NCBI RefSeq assembly: GCF_004005845.1
Contig: NZ_SADE01000002.1
Location: forward strand, 744,421 to 808,420
Origin: Hwanghaeella grinnelliae
GTDB taxonomy: Bacteria > Pseudomonadota > Alphaproteobacteria > UBA8366 > Aestuariispiraceae
DNA: 64,000 bases
Direction of reading: 5' to 3'
Shown: positions 17,918-26,781 of the stretch, one piece after another
Layout of the letters: the number at the start of each line of letters is the position of its first letter
How positions within the stretch are numbered: position 1 is the stretch's first letter
Program-made: the position numbers and the translations under genes
The notes under the pieces: generated by a model
Told to the model about the DNA's origin: nothing
Databases searched by the model: none
The model's input: the letters and a program-made list of their open reading frames with translations, nothing else

Positions 17918-19516
17918 TCAGGCGGCGTAGATGCCGGCCTTTTTCACGTCGTCGGTGACATGCCCTTCGAACTGTTTGAAGTTGTCTTCGAACATGCCGC
18001 GCAGGTCGCCGGCGACCGAGTCATAGGCCTTACCGTCCGTCCACGTCTCACGCGGGCGCAGCACGTCGGCCGGCACTTCCGGCACCTGATCGGGGATCAG
18101 CAGGCCGAAATTCGGGTCCTGGACGCGGGCGACGCTGGCAAGTTTGCCTTCGACCGCGGCGCGAACCATGGCACGGGTATAGTCGATGCGCATGCGCTGA
18201 CCCGTGCCGTAGGACCCGCCGGACCAACCGGTATTGACCAGCCAGCATTTGGCGCCGGTCTTGGCCATCTTCTCGCCCAGCATCTTTGCATAGACGCTCG
18301 GATGGCGCGGCATGAAGGGTGCGCCGAAGCAGGTGGAGAAGGTCGCCTTCGGTTCGGTGACGCCCCGTTCGGTTCCCGCGACGCGCGCGGTATAACCGGA
18401 CAGGAAGTGGTACATGGCCTGTTCCGGCGTCAGTTCCGAAATCGGCGGCAAGACACCAAAGGCATCCGCCGTCAGCATCACGATATTGGTCGGCTGGCCG
18501 CCCATGCCGCTGGGTTCGATATTCGGAATGAAGTCGATCGGATAGCTGGCGCGGGTGTTTTCCGCGAGCGACCCGTCGTCCAGATCCAGACCCCGGGTTT
18601 CCTCGTCATAAACGACGTTTTCCAGGATCGTGCCGAAACGCTGCGTGGTCGCGTAGATTTCCGGTTCCATCTTCTCGCTCAGGTTGATCACCTTCGCATA
18701 GCAGCCGCCTTCGAAGTTGAAGACGCCCTGGTCGGACCAGCCGTGCTCGTCATCGCCGATCAGGCGGCGGGTGCCATCCGCCGAAAGCGTGGTCTTACCC
18801 GTGCCGGAAAGGCCGAAGAAGATCGCCGTGTCGCCCGCATCGCCGATATTCGCGGAACAATGCATAGGCAGTACGTCGTGCGCCGGCAGCAGATAGTTCA
18901 TGATGGAGAAGATCGATTTCTTGATCTCGCCCGCATAGCGGCTGCCGCCGACCAGCACGGTGCGCTCGGCGAAATTGACGACGATGAAGACTTCCGAATT
19001 GGTGCCGTCCACTGCCGGGTCCGCATGCAGCAGCGGCGCGTGCAACACGGTGAACTGCGGATCGAACGCGGCCAAGTCCTCGCGCGCCGGGCGGATGAAC
19101 ATGTTGCGGGCGAAAAGCGCGTGCCATGGACTGTCGGAAATCACCCGGACATTCAGCCGGTGATCGACGGCGGCGCCAGCATAGAGGTCCTGAACGAACA
19201 GGTCGCGGCTTTGGTAATAGGCGAGGATCTTGGCTTTCAGGCGCTCATAGATCTCAAGCGTCGTTGGGCGGTTGACTGAACCCCACCAGATGTCGCCGGT
19301 GCTGCTCGGTTCGTCGACAATGAATTTGTCGTTGGGTGAGCGACCGGTGAATTTGCCCGTTTCGACGCGTAGCGCGCCGCCGGCGGTGATGGTTCCAAGC
19401 CCGTTTGCGATCGTGTTTTCGTAAAGCGGTTCGGCGCCCAGGTTCCAATGGACCGATCCGGAATTGACGATGCCGTGAGCGGAAAGGTCTTTCGAGCTGG
19501 CTTGACTTGCCAACAT
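17918..19516 (-). CDS. pckA: phosphoenolpyruvate carboxykinase (ATP)
   Basis: 532 residues, the normal length. The kinase loop is GLSGTGKTTLSADGTRR (from residue 235) followed by IGDDEHGW; FTGRSPNDKFIV and the Mn-binding NYLLPAHDVLPMHCSANIG are also present. The enzyme converts oxaloacetate plus ATP to PEP in gluconeogenesis. AGAGGAGG lies ahead of the ATG, and an 8-bp perfect inverted repeat sits just above it in the leader. In alphaproteobacteria pckA is commonly near chvI/chvG, and in Agrobacterium it is reported to be under their control. Here HugZ-like and SCO genes lie between. Confidence 0.97.
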   Translation of the reverse strand: MLASQASSKDLSAHGIVNSGSVHWNLGAEPLYENTIANGLGTITAGGALRVETGKFTGRSPNDKFIVDEPSSTGDIWWGSVNRPTTLEIYERLKAKILAYYQSRDLFVQDLYAGAAVDHRLNVRVISDSPWHALFARNMFIRPAREDLAAFDPQFTVLHAPLLHADPAVDGTNSEVFIVVNFAERTVLVGGSRYAGEIKKSIFSIMNYLLPAHDVLPMHCSANIGDAGDTAIFFGLSGTGKTTLSADGTRRLIGDDEHGWSDQGVFNFEGGCYAKVINLSEKMEPEIYATTQRFGTILENVVYDEETRGLDLDDGSLAENTRASYPIDFIPNIEPSGMGGQPTNIVMLTADAFGVLPPISELTPEQAMYHFLSGYTARVAGTERGVTEPKATFSTCFGAPFMPRHPSVYAKMLGEKMAKTGAKCWLVNTGWSGGSYGTGQRMRIDYTRAMVRAAVEGKLASVARVQDPNFGLLIPDQVPEVPADVLRPRETWTDGKAYDSVAGDLRGMFEDNFKQFEGHVTDDVKKAGIYAA

Positions 19517-19530
19517 GTCCTCCTCTGTGT

Positions 19531-19558
19531 CGTAGGAATACGTGTGGGCGTTCCTACG
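19531..19558 (-). promoter_or_regulatory. inverted repeat in the pckA leader
   Basis: CGTAGGAA (19531-19538) and TTCCTACG (19551-19558) are perfect 8-bp arms around 12 nt. The element starts about 14 bp above the pckA ATG, next to the ribosome site, so it could be an operator or an mRNA hairpin affecting translation. Which protein, if any, binds is unknown. Confidence 0.55.
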
Positions 19559-19729
19559 CCCCCCGCATTCACTTTTAAAACGCGTCCCTATACGGTGCCG
19601 TGTCCGCCGTCACACCGGAAAACCGATGCAGGACAGTGCGGGCGACACTGAAATTGATGAACCGTCTTCTCCGTCCCTATGGGCCGGGTTATATCGGTTC
19701 GGCGGCGCCTTGGAAAGTTCTCAAAACCC

Positions 19730-19757
19730 CTGAAACCGCCGTTTTCCGGTGTTTCAG
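19730..19757 (-). terminator. possible terminator of the HugZ-like gene
   Basis: CTGAAAC (19730-19736) and GTTTCAG (19751-19757) are perfect arms overlapping the stop codon region. Read on the minus strand the stem is followed by GGGGTTTTG. The stem has an imperfect inner part, so strength is uncertain. Confidence 0.4.
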
Positions 19758-20503
19758 CCTTTCCGTGCACGCTTCACGAGGCGAACCAGCTCGACACGGG
19801 CGGATTCAGCGTCGCTGACCGGCTTGTCGAAAGCCAAACGAGCGATATCGCCATCCCGGCGCAGGTCGGCCCCTTCCGGGTCGACGCCCGTCATCCGCCA
19901 GCCGACGCCCGGGCGGTTCAGCAAGACGTTCGCGTACAGGCCGACCGCATCGCCGTGGTCGTCGTTCATATGGTCGACCACGCCGCCTTCCTGCTGGGCA
20001 AGATCGCCCGACCCGGCCATGTCGTACAGGACGTCTTCTGCGCCGACCCAGTGAATCCTGCCGAAACCAGCCACCAGATGGGCGCGCTGAACCGACATCC
20101 TATACAGGCTGAAATCGCCGAACCCGGCATACATGGCGGCACTGGGATGGCGCCGAATATAGCGTTCCATCAAGCCCCGATCGTCCGTCTTCTCAAGCCG
20201 GCCCTGCAGGGTCGCGCGCGCGCCTGTCAGGGGATCTGTCAGGCCCTTGGTTCCGTCGACCATCAGGGAACAGACGGGATCGGCCAACAGGTTCTTGGTA
20301 TGGTCGGCCAATGTGCTCAACAGCAGCAGCGGCGCGGCGTCCGGCCCGCTTCCCATCAGGACCAGCGAGGCATAGGGCGCGCCCACGCCTTCCACCGTTT
20401 CCTGACCGGCCCGCATCTTGGTCGCCAGGGTGGCGCGATCCTGCGCGCGGATCAGACCTCGGATGATCTCACCGGGGCTTTCAGTTTTGGGGAGATTTTC
20501 CAT
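19754..20503 (-). CDS. HugZ-like split-barrel protein with DUF2470 domain
   Basis: 249 residues. The N-terminal 150 form a pyridoxamine-phosphate-oxidase-like FMN/heme split barrel (RATLATKM, PYASLVLMG, ADHTKNLLADPVCSLMV). The C-terminus is a DUF2470 domain with HMNDDHGDAVGLYA. This arrangement is that of HugZ/HutZ heme-utilisation proteins and relatives, which bind or break down heme. The His-rich C-terminal loop needed for heme oxygenase activity is not obvious, so enzyme activity is unproven. It follows the SCO gene by 29 bp on the same strand. Confidence 0.8.
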   Translation of the reverse strand: MENLPKTESPGEIIRGLIRAQDRATLATKMRAGQETVEGVGAPYASLVLMGSGPDAAPLLLLSTLADHTKNLLADPVCSLMVDGTKGLTDPLTGARATLQGRLEKTDDRGLMERYIRRHPSAAMYAGFGDFSLYRMSVQRAHLVAGFGRIHWVGAEDVLYDMAGSGDLAQQEGGVVDHMNDDHGDAVGLYANVLLNRPGVGWRMTGVDPEGADLRRDGDIARLAFDKPVSDAESARVELVRLVKRARKG

Positions 20504-20532
20504 CCTGCGTCTCTTCTCGGTGATGCCCGTGC

Positions 20533-21168
20533 TTAACCGGCGACCATATCGGCCATGCCTTCGGCCATGTCTTCCGGCGCGGTATCGTGCTTGAAAATGC
20601 CGATGACCGCTCCGTCCGGCCCGACCAGATAGGTGAAGGCGGAATGATCCATCAGATAATTGCCGTCATCCATGTCGCGGCGGGCATAATAGACGCGATA
20701 GGATGAGGCCGCGTCGGCGATTTCCGCGTCCGTCCCGGTCAGGCCGACCAAGCGGGGGTGGAAGGTTTCGGCGAAGACGCCGACCGTATCCGGCCCGTCC
20801 CGCGCCGGGTCCACCGTGATGAAAATCGGCTGAACCTTTGCCGCTGCGGTGGCGTCGGACTCTTCCAGGATGTCCATTGCTTGGCCGACGATTGCCAAAT
20901 CCGTGGGGCAAACATCGGGGCAATAGGAATAGCCGAAATAGACCAGAAGATATTGCCCGGGGAAGTCGCCCGGCGTGACATGGTCGCCCGCCGAATTGAC
21001 CAAATTGAAATCGCCGCGGATATCGGTTGCGGGTACGATCACCTTGTCGCTGGACAAGGATCCCTGGGATCCACCGAATTGCTGCCAGGCGATGAAGCCG
21101 ACCGCGACGACCGCCATGATGCCGGCGACAAGGGCGACAAAGACCGGGGATGTCAAAATACGGCGCAT
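20533..21168 (-). CDS. SCO1/SenC-type copper chaperone
   Basis: 211 residues. One N-terminal membrane anchor (about 10-30) precedes a periplasmic thioredoxin fold with the copper ligands Cys83 and Cys87 (CPDVC) and His175 (MDHSAF). SCO proteins deliver copper to the CuA site of cytochrome c oxidase or act as thiol reductants. ATG 21168 with AAGGA upstream is chosen over the frame opening at 21258. No cytochrome oxidase genes are nearby, and it is paired with the HugZ-like gene, hinting at heme/copper oxidase maintenance. Confidence 0.9.
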   Translation of the reverse strand: MRRILTSPVFVALVAGIMAVVAVGFIAWQQFGGSQGSLSSDKVIVPATDIRGDFNLVNSAGDHVTPGDFPGQYLLVYFGYSYCPDVCPTDLAIVGQAMDILEESDATAAAKVQPIFITVDPARDGPDTVGVFAETFHPRLVGLTGTDAEIADAASSYRVYYARRDMDDGNYLMDHSAFTYLVGPDGAVIGIFKHDTAPEDMAEGMADMVAG

Positions 21169-21501
21169 CCGAATTCCTTCTTCATGCGGTCTCGTTCCCC
21201 GATGCGTCTGGGGAACGCCTTTCAAAAATGTCTTGAGCGCTTGAGGTAGCGTCACCACCGCGCCGCCGCAAGGGGCTGCCGGCCCCGGACGGCTTCAAAC
21301 CCGGTCTCGGGCCTGTGTGAAAGGGGCTTGTTCCAGGTGTTTCCCAGGTGATTTCAGGGGGTATTGTGTGGCAAAAGACCACAATTATTCCCCTGTTAAG
21401 CCTCAATTTCGCCATACTTGACCCTATGATGCCGGGTGCGGCGTTTTGACTAAGTCGGGGAGTCGCGGGATTTTGCTGCATGAACGGGGAAAGGCACCTT
21501 G
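21169..21501. other. divergent regulatory region between SCO gene and chvI
   Basis: 333 bp with no supported gene. The right two thirds are relatively AT-rich and contain an imperfect dyad, roughly 21357-21393, with TTGTGTGG facing CCACAA across about 7 nt. Promoters for both flanking genes must lie here, but no clear -35/-10 pair stands out. Confidence 0.45.
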
Positions 21502-22200
21502 ATGACGCCAAACAAAATTGCGCTGGTCGACGATGACAGGAACATCCTGACATCCGTTTCCATCGCCTTGGAATCCGAAGGTTTCAAGGTGATGACCTAT
21601 ACGGACGGCGAAAGCGCCTTCCAGGGAATGAACACCAATCCCGTCGATCTTGCTGTGCTGGACATTAAAATGCCGCGCATGGACGGCATGGAATTGCTGC
21701 AGAAATTGCGCAAGCAAACGCGTTTGCCCGTTATCTTCCTGACATCGAAAGACGATGAAGTGGATGAGTTGATGGGCCTGCGCCTCGGCGCCGACGACTA
21801 TATTCGCAAGCCTTTTTCGCAGCGTTTGCTGATCGAACGGATCCGAACCCTGCTGCGCCGTGTGGAATTGGAACAGACACCGGCGGAATCCGGTGAAGGC
21901 ATCATGGTGCGCGGTGATTTGCGCCTGGACGCCAACCGCCATGTCTGCACCTGGAAAGGCGACGAGGTCCCGCTGACGGTGACGGAATTCCTGATCCTGC
22001 GTGCGCTGTCCACGCGGCCCGGCATGGTGAAAAGCCGCGATCAATTGATGGATGCGGCCTATGGCGAAAGCATTTATGTGGACGACCGGACAATCGACAG
22101 CCACATAAAGCGGCTGCGCCGCAAATTCCGCCAGTTGGATGACGAATTCGGCCAGATCGAAACGCTCTATGGCGTGGGCTATCGCTATAAGGATGAATGA
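21502..22200 (+). CDS. chvI: response regulator ChvI/ExoR-system type, OmpR family
   Basis: 232 residues. The receiver domain has VDDD at 9-12, phosphoacceptor Asp54 in [15 protein letters not shown], and Lys in [10 protein letters not shown]. The winged-helix DNA-binding domain occupies about 130-230 ([17 protein letters not shown]). The segment [16 protein letters not shown] is characteristic of ChvI. ATG 21502 follows GGGGAAAGG, while an in-frame TTG at 21499 is less likely. With ChvG it forms the acid/envelope-stress two-component system that controls exopolysaccharide, motility and central carbon genes in alphaproteobacteria. Confidence 0.93.
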   Translation: MTPNKIALVDDDRNILTSVSIALESEGFKVMTYTDGESAFQGMNTNPVDLAVLDIKMPRMDGMELLQKLRKQTRLPVIFLTSKDDEVDELMGLRLGADDYIRKPFSQRLLIERIRTLLRRVELEQTPAESGEGIMVRGDLRLDANRHVCTWKGDEVPLTVTEFLILRALSTRPGMVKSRDQLMDAAYGESIYVDDRTIDSHIKRLRRKFRQLDDEFGQIETLYGVGYRYKDE

Positions 22201-22248
22201 GCGTGAGGATGAATAGGCGTGGGAATGACTGACCGTGCGTGAGGTCCG

Positions 22249-24054
22249 GTGACAGTGATGAGGGATCAAACGGACGCCGGTGACGGGGAAGCCGGCGGCG
22301 GGGATGCGCCGGCCGAAAGGGACGACCGGAAGACGGGCGCATCCAAGCGCGGTCCGTCCGGTAAGGGCAAACAGAAGCCCAGCGGTTTGGGGACCCAGCA
22401 TCTAGACCATAGAACACATGGCGGCGCACACGGGGGAACCCGTGGCCGCCATCGGGAACGCGCCCGTTTTCTGTCGCCGCTGACCCGGCGAATCCTGATG
22501 GTCAACATCATCGCATTGCTGATTCCCATCGGTGGATTGCTGTATCTGGGACCCTATCGCGACAACTTGATCCGGGCTGAGATGGAAGCGCTCCGCGCCC
22601 AGGGTGAAATCTTTGCGGGCGCGCTGGGCGAAGGGGCCATCGCGATCACCACTGCAGGCCAGGAAGTGCTGAGCCCCGCATCCGCCCGACATATCATCCG
22701 CCGCCTTTCCGGCCCATCCGGCCTGCGCGCGCGTCTTTTCTTGCAGGATGGGGAGCTGGCCATCGACTCCCGCCGCCTGGGTGCCGCGCGCAGTTCGGTG
22801 CAGGTCGAGGAACTGGCGCCGCCGGAAACCATGGACGATGTGATCAATCCAATCCTGGATATGCTCGACCGGCTGACCATGGTGTTCGGCGACAACCTGA
22901 TGGAACGCTATGTCGAAGATGACACGCCGGCGGCGGAGGATTACCCCGAGGTCGCCCGGGCGCTGCAGGGCGACATCATGGGCGTGGTTAGGGAAACCGA
23001 ACACGGGCATTTGGTTCTGTCGGTCGCCTTGCCGGTTCAGCGTTACTACAAGGTCTTCGGATCCCTGATGCTGTCCAAGACGGGTAAGGAAATCGAAGCC
23101 GCGCTTCGGAATGTGCGGGCGACCATTCTGATGGTCTTTGCCGGTGCGTTGCTGATCACCGTGGCCTTGTCGATATACCTCGCCGGGGCCATCGCCAGGC
23201 CGCTGAACAAGCTGGCCGCGGCGGCGGACCGCGTTACGCGTTCGGTCGGGCGGCAGGAGGAAGAGATCCCCGACATGACCGACCGCGCCGACGAAATCGG
23301 TGACCTTTCCGGCGTGCTGCGCGAAATGACCCAGGCGCTGCGTCTGCGTCTTGTTGCGATCGAGCGTTTCGCCGCCGATGTCAGTCATGAAATCAAGAAC
23401 CCGCTGACCAGCCTGCGTAGCGCGGTGGAGACCGTCTCCCGCGTGTCGGATGAAGAACAGCGCCGGCAGTTGTTGGAAATCATCAACGACGATGTCGAAC
23501 GGCTCGACCGGTTGATCAGCGATATTTCCGACGCGTCACGGCTCGATGCGGAATTGAGCCGGACCGAGGCTGAGCCCCTGGACCTCGCCGGGCTGCTCGC
23601 GACGCTCGCAGGGATGTATGGTGTGGTCGGCACGGAAGACGCCCCCGGACGCCCGCGGGTCAGCATGGAAGCCCATGGCGAGGGGCCGTTTCAGGTGATG
23701 GGGAACGAAGACCGTTTGGTCCAGGTCTTCCGGAACCTGATCGGCAACGCCATGACCTTCAGTCCCAAGGACGGGCGCATCGATTTGAAAATCCGCCGGG
23801 ACGGGGAATTCATCGAAGCGGCGGTGGAAGACGAAGGCCCGGGCATTCCGCCGAACAAACTGGAAGCGATTTTCGACCGCTTCTACACCGAACGCCCGGA
23901 AGGGGAGAAATTCGGTGCCCATTCGGGCCTTGGTCTTTCCATCTCGAAACAGATCATGGAAGCCCATGCCGGTGAAATTCGTGCCGAAAACCGCATGACC
24001 CACGACGGTAAACCCCGCGGCGCGCGTTTCATCGTGCGTCTTCCGGCAGCTTGA
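22249..24054 (+). CDS. chvG: sensor histidine kinase ChvG
   Basis: About 601 residues. An unusually long hydrophilic, Gly/Arg-rich N-terminus (about 80 residues) precedes transmembrane helix 1 (about 84-103), a periplasmic sensor of about 190 residues, helix 2 (about 290-314), HAMP, a HisKA box with phospho-His380 (DVSHEIKNPLTSLR) and an ATPase domain (NLIGNAMTF, DEGPGIPP, GLGLSISKQI). It autophosphorylates and signals to ChvI 48 bp upstream. GTG 22249 and ATG 22258 are both possible starts. ExoR, the usual periplasmic inhibitor, is not in the window. Confidence 0.92.
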   Translation: MTVMRDQTDAGDGEAGGGDAPAERDDRKTGASKRGPSGKGKQKPSGLGTQHLDHRTHGGAHGGTRGRHRERARFLSPLTRRILMVNIIALLIPIGGLLYLGPYRDNLIRAEMEALRAQGEIFAGALGEGAIAITTAGQEVLSPASARHIIRRLSGPSGLRARLFLQDGELAIDSRRLGAARSSVQVEELAPPETMDDVINPILDMLDRLTMVFGDNLMERYVEDDTPAAEDYPEVARALQGDIMGVVRETEHGHLVLSVALPVQRYYKVFGSLMLSKTGKEIEAALRNVRATILMVFAGALLITVALSIYLAGAIARPLNKLAAAADRVTRSVGRQEEEIPDMTDRADEIGDLSGVLREMTQALRLRLVAIERFAADVSHEIKNPLTSLRSAVETVSRVSDEEQRRQLLEIINDDVERLDRLISDISDASRLDAELSRTEAEPLDLAGLLATLAGMYGVVGTEDAPGRPRVSMEAHGEGPFQVMGNEDRLVQVFRNLIGNAMTFSPKDGRIDLKIRRDGEFIEAAVEDEGPGIPPNKLEAIFDRFYTERPEGEKFGAHSGLGLSISKQIMEAHAGEIRAENRMTHDGKPRGARFIVRLPAA

Positions 24055-24060
24055 TTGACG

Positions 24061-24519
24061 CTACAGCAGCAACGCGCCCTCTAATCGCAGCAGCGCTTGC
24101 TTTGTCTCAACACCGTCGCCACCGGAAAAGCCGGTCATGGTGCCGTCCGCACCCACGACCCTGTGGCAGGGGATGATGACCGGGATCGGGTTCGCGCCGC
24201 AGGCGGTGCCGACCGACCGCGCGGTGCCGTCGATGGCCTTTGCCAACTCCCCATATGTCTTGGTGCCGCCATAGGGGATTTTCAGCATCTGTCGCCAAAC
24301 CGCCTTCTGAAACGCGGACCCTTTCGGGTGCAGCGGCAGGTCGAAATCGGTTCGCTTCCCATCGAAATAGTCCCGCAACTGCTGTGCTGCGTCCTGCAAC
24401 AACGGGGTCGGACTCTCCTCTTCCGCGCGGCTCCAGGAGGCACGGATGATCTTGCCGTCCTCCTCGGTGAGGCTGACCGGGCCGGTCGGTGTTTCCACGG
24501 TGATGCTGTGTCTGTTCAT
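24061..24519 (-). CDS. ogt: methylated-DNA-[protein]-cysteine S-methyltransferase
   Basis: 152 residues. The alkyl-acceptor motif is IIPCHRV with Cys118, preceded by the recognition-helix region RSVGTACGANP and GSAFQKAVWRQM. It removes alkyl groups from O6-guanine by a suicide transfer. ATG 24519 is the natural start; the frame extends to 24627 into the hprK upstream region. It lies on the opposite strand, inserted between chvG and hprK, which are usually adjacent in related genomes. Confidence 0.93.
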   Translation of the reverse strand: MNRHSITVETPTGPVSLTEEDGKIIRASWSRAEEESPTPLLQDAAQQLRDYFDGKRTDFDLPLHPKGSAFQKAVWRQMLKIPYGGTKTYGELAKAIDGTARSVGTACGANPIPVIIPCHRVVGADGTMTGFSGGDGVETKQALLRLEGALLL

Positions 24520-24607
24520 AGCGTGACTATAGGCTATACCGGGCAAGCTTTCCGCCCGAATCTTGCGGCGGGTTTCACGATTTGGAGACTCGCGCTTTGA
24601 CCCCGGC

Positions 24608-25045
24608 ATGGCTACTGTCGCGGCCATGAAGACAAGTCAGAACATCCATGCGACGGCGGTAATTCTGGATGGGCGGGGCATCCTGATCATGGGGCCGAGC
24701 GGGGCGGGCAAGACCGACCTCGCCCTGCGCTTGATCGAGGCGGGCGGGACCTTGGTTTCCGACGATCGGACGCTCGTCAGGCAGGAAGCGGGCCGGGTGG
24801 TCGCCGGCGCGCCGGAAACGATTGCCGGCAAAATCGAAGTGCGGGGCTACGGTATCCTGGATGTCGCCCATGAACCGGAAGCGGAAATCGATCTGGTGAT
24901 TGATTTGAAGCCAGGGCGTGATATCGAACGGATGCCGGAGCCGGCGGACCGCGTTATCGATGGCGTGCCCGTGCGTCTCGTCGAACTTGACGGTTCCGAA
25001 GCATCGGCGGTCGCCAAGGTAAGGTTGATCCTGAAGGGGTTGTGA
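24608..25045 (+). CDS. hprK: HPr kinase/phosphorylase, short alphaproteobacterial form
   Basis: 145 residues (139 if ATG 24626 is used; neither start has a clear Shine-Dalgarno). Only the catalytic C-terminal domain is present: Walker A GPSGAGKTD, SDDRTLV, and the HprK signature region VRGYGILDV. The N-terminal domain of Firmicute HprK (about 130 residues) is missing, as is normal in alphaproteobacteria. It phosphorylates and dephosphorylates the regulatory Ser of HPr, encoded 1.5 kb downstream. Only 1 bp separates its stop from the rapZ GTG. Confidence 0.93.
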   Translation: MATVAAMKTSQNIHATAVILDGRGILIMGPSGAGKTDLALRLIEAGGTLVSDDRTLVRQEAGRVVAGAPETIAGKIEVRGYGILDVAHEPEAEIDLVIDLKPGRDIERMPEPADRVIDGVPVRLVELDGSEASAVAKVRLILKGL

Positions 25046-25046
25046 C

Positions 25047-25943
25047 GTGCCAGACGACAAGTCTGAAAATTCCAAACCTGATATCATTCTGGTCACCGGC
25101 ATGTCCGGCGCCGGCCGGTCGACCGCGCTGAAAGTGCTGGAAGACCTTGGTTTCGAAGCGATCGACAATCTGCCGCTCGCCCTGTTGCCGCGAATCACGG
25201 CCGGGCAGCGCCAGCTGCTGGATGCTAAGCCGCTCGCGGTCGGCGTCGATGTGCGCAGCCGCGATTTCAGTCCCGAACTGCTGGAATCCGACATTGAGGT
25301 GCTGACCGGGGAGTTGGGCCTGGACGTGCGCACGCTGTTTCTGGATTGCGAGGATGGCGTACTGATCCGCCGTTATGCCGAAACCCGGCGCAAGCATCCG
25401 CTGGCTGCTGATCGGCCTGTGGGCGACGGATTGGACCTGGAACGGCGTATCCTTGCCCCGATGCGCGAGGCGGCCGATCTGGTGGTCGACACCACTGATC
25501 TGACGATTTGGGAACTGAAGCAGCGGCTCTCGGATGCGTTTCGCATGGGGGGCAAGGCGACTTTGGCGATCACCGCGGCGTCTTTTTCCTATCGCCGCGG
25601 CCTGCCGCGGGATGCGGATCTGGTCTTCGATGTGCGGTTCTTTGCCAATCCGCATTACGACCCTGACTTGAAGGAAAAGACCGGTCAGGATGCGGAAGTG
25701 GGTGCTTATATCGCCCAGGATCCGGATTATGACGATTTTTGGGCTCGCCTTACCGGGTTGCTGGAGATTACCCTTCCCCGGTATGAACGCGAGGGGAAAA
25801 GTTACCTGACCGTTGCCTTCGGATGTACCGGGGGCAAGCATCGGTCGGTACATTTCGCCGAACGTTTGGCGGCATGGCTTCATGAGAAGGGCTGGTCGGC
25901 AGGGTTGACGCACCGGGATTTGGGAAAAACCAAACAGCCATAA
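25047..25943 (+). CDS. rapZ: RapZ/YvcJ-family nucleotide-binding protein (RNase adapter)
   Basis: 298 residues with a P-loop VTGMSGAGRST near residues 17-27, followed by the conserved LEDLGFEAIDNLP and, at the C-terminus, FGCTGGKHRSV. The family binds GlmZ-type small RNA in enterobacteria and nucleotides generally. In alphaproteobacteria it sits in the hprK-PTS cluster, suggesting coupling of PTS state to cell-wall precursor or sRNA control. The start is GTG 25047 with AAGGGG upstream, overlapping the hprK 3' end region. Confidence 0.94.
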   Translation: MPDDKSENSKPDIILVTGMSGAGRSTALKVLEDLGFEAIDNLPLALLPRITAGQRQLLDAKPLAVGVDVRSRDFSPELLESDIEVLTGELGLDVRTLFLDCEDGVLIRRYAETRRKHPLAADRPVGDGLDLERRILAPMREAADLVVDTTDLTIWELKQRLSDAFRMGGKATLAITAASFSYRRGLPRDADLVFDVRFFANPHYDPDLKEKTGQDAEVGAYIAQDPDYDDFWARLTGLLEITLPRYEREGKSYLTVAFGCTGGKHRSVHFAERLAAWLHEKGWSAGLTHRDLGKTKQP

Positions 25944-26036
25944 CGGTGCGCGGGCCATCGAGGGGAAGAGACGCCAAGGGCGATCGAGATGATATGCCCG
26001 ATGACAGGGGGCGGGGTTCAAGGGAAGAATGACGGA

Positions 26037-26432
26037 ATGATCGGTCTGGTTTTGGTAACCCATGGACGGCTGGCGGAGGAATTCGTCGCCGCTTTGGAAC
26101 ATGTGGTCGGCCCGCAAGAGGACATACGTGCCATTTGCATCGGCCCCGACGACGATATGGAGCAGCGCCGGCAGGACATCCTGGACGGTGCCCGTGCCGT
26201 GGATACCGGTGAGGGTGTCGTGGTGCTGACCGATATGTTCGGTGGCACGCCGTCGAACTTGGCCATATCCATCATGGACAAGGCGCGGGTCGAAGTGGTC
26301 GCGGGTTTGAATCTGCCCATGCTGATAAAACTGGCCAGCGTCCGTGAGACAGAGCCGATGGCCGAGGCCGTCGCCGCCGCGCAGGAAGCCGGCAAAAAAT
26401 ACATCAACGTCGCGAGCAGCCTTCTCAACTGA
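26037..26432 (+). CDS. PTS system IIA component, mannose/fructose family (regulatory)
   Basis: 131 residues. The N-terminal IGLVLVTHGRLA contains the phospho-accepting His9, and DMFGGTPSNLA is the conserved EIIA-Man (ManX/AgaF) motif. The start is ATG 26037, 9 bp after AGGGAAG; the frame opens earlier at 25989. No EIIB, EIIC or EIID gene is near, so this single-domain protein should act as a phosphorylation sensor rather than a sugar transporter. It lies between rapZ (93 bp) and the HPr gene (73 bp). Confidence 0.94.
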   Translation: MIGLVLVTHGRLAEEFVAALEHVVGPQEDIRAICIGPDDDMEQRRQDILDGARAVDTGEGVVVLTDMFGGTPSNLAISIMDKARVEVVAGLNLPMLIKLASVRETEPMAEAVAAAQEAGKKYINVASSLLN

Positions 26433-26505
26433 TCCGACCTTTACCAAAAACTAAAAACCATAACGCTTCAGCGTGTCATAAAAACAAGAACATTTCAGGG
26501 ATAGC

Positions 26506-26781
26506 ATGAAATCCGGCCCTATCGACCTCACCATCTGCAATCAACGCGGACTGCATGCGCGTGCCGCGGCGAAATTCGTCAAATTGGCAGGCGATTATGA
26601 CGCGGACATTACTGTCACCAAAGACGGAACCTCGGTTACCGGCACGTCGATCATGGGTCTGATGATGCTTGCGGCCGCGAAGGGGACGTCCATCCGCGTG
26701 GAGGCGGAAGGCCCGCAGGCAGAGGACGCGCTGCAAGCCCTGTCCGGGCTGGTGGCCGGTGGCTTCGATGAGTCGGACTGA
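26506..26781 (+). CDS. ptsH: phosphocarrier protein HPr
   Basis: 91 residues. GLHARAAAKF carries the phospho-His17 and GTSIMGLMML carries Ser48, the equivalent of regulatory Ser46 phosphorylated by HprK. AGGGAT precedes the ATG. HPr receives phosphate from EI and passes it to the EIIA. Its stop codon overlaps the start of the EI gene by 14 bp, so the two are translationally coupled. Confidence 0.96.
   Translation: MKSGPIDLTICNQRGLHARAAAKFVKLAGDYDADITVTKDGTSVTGTSIMGLMMLAAAKGTSIRVEAEGPQAEDALQALSGLVAGGFDESD

Noticed and set aside
17960-19279. 439-codon frame opposite pckA
   Set aside because: The minus strand encodes intact PckA; this translation is only its complement-phase shadow.
24954-26447. 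497-codon minus-strand frame across rapZ and the EIIA gene
   Set aside because: It crosses three well-supported plus-strand genes and shows no family motif.
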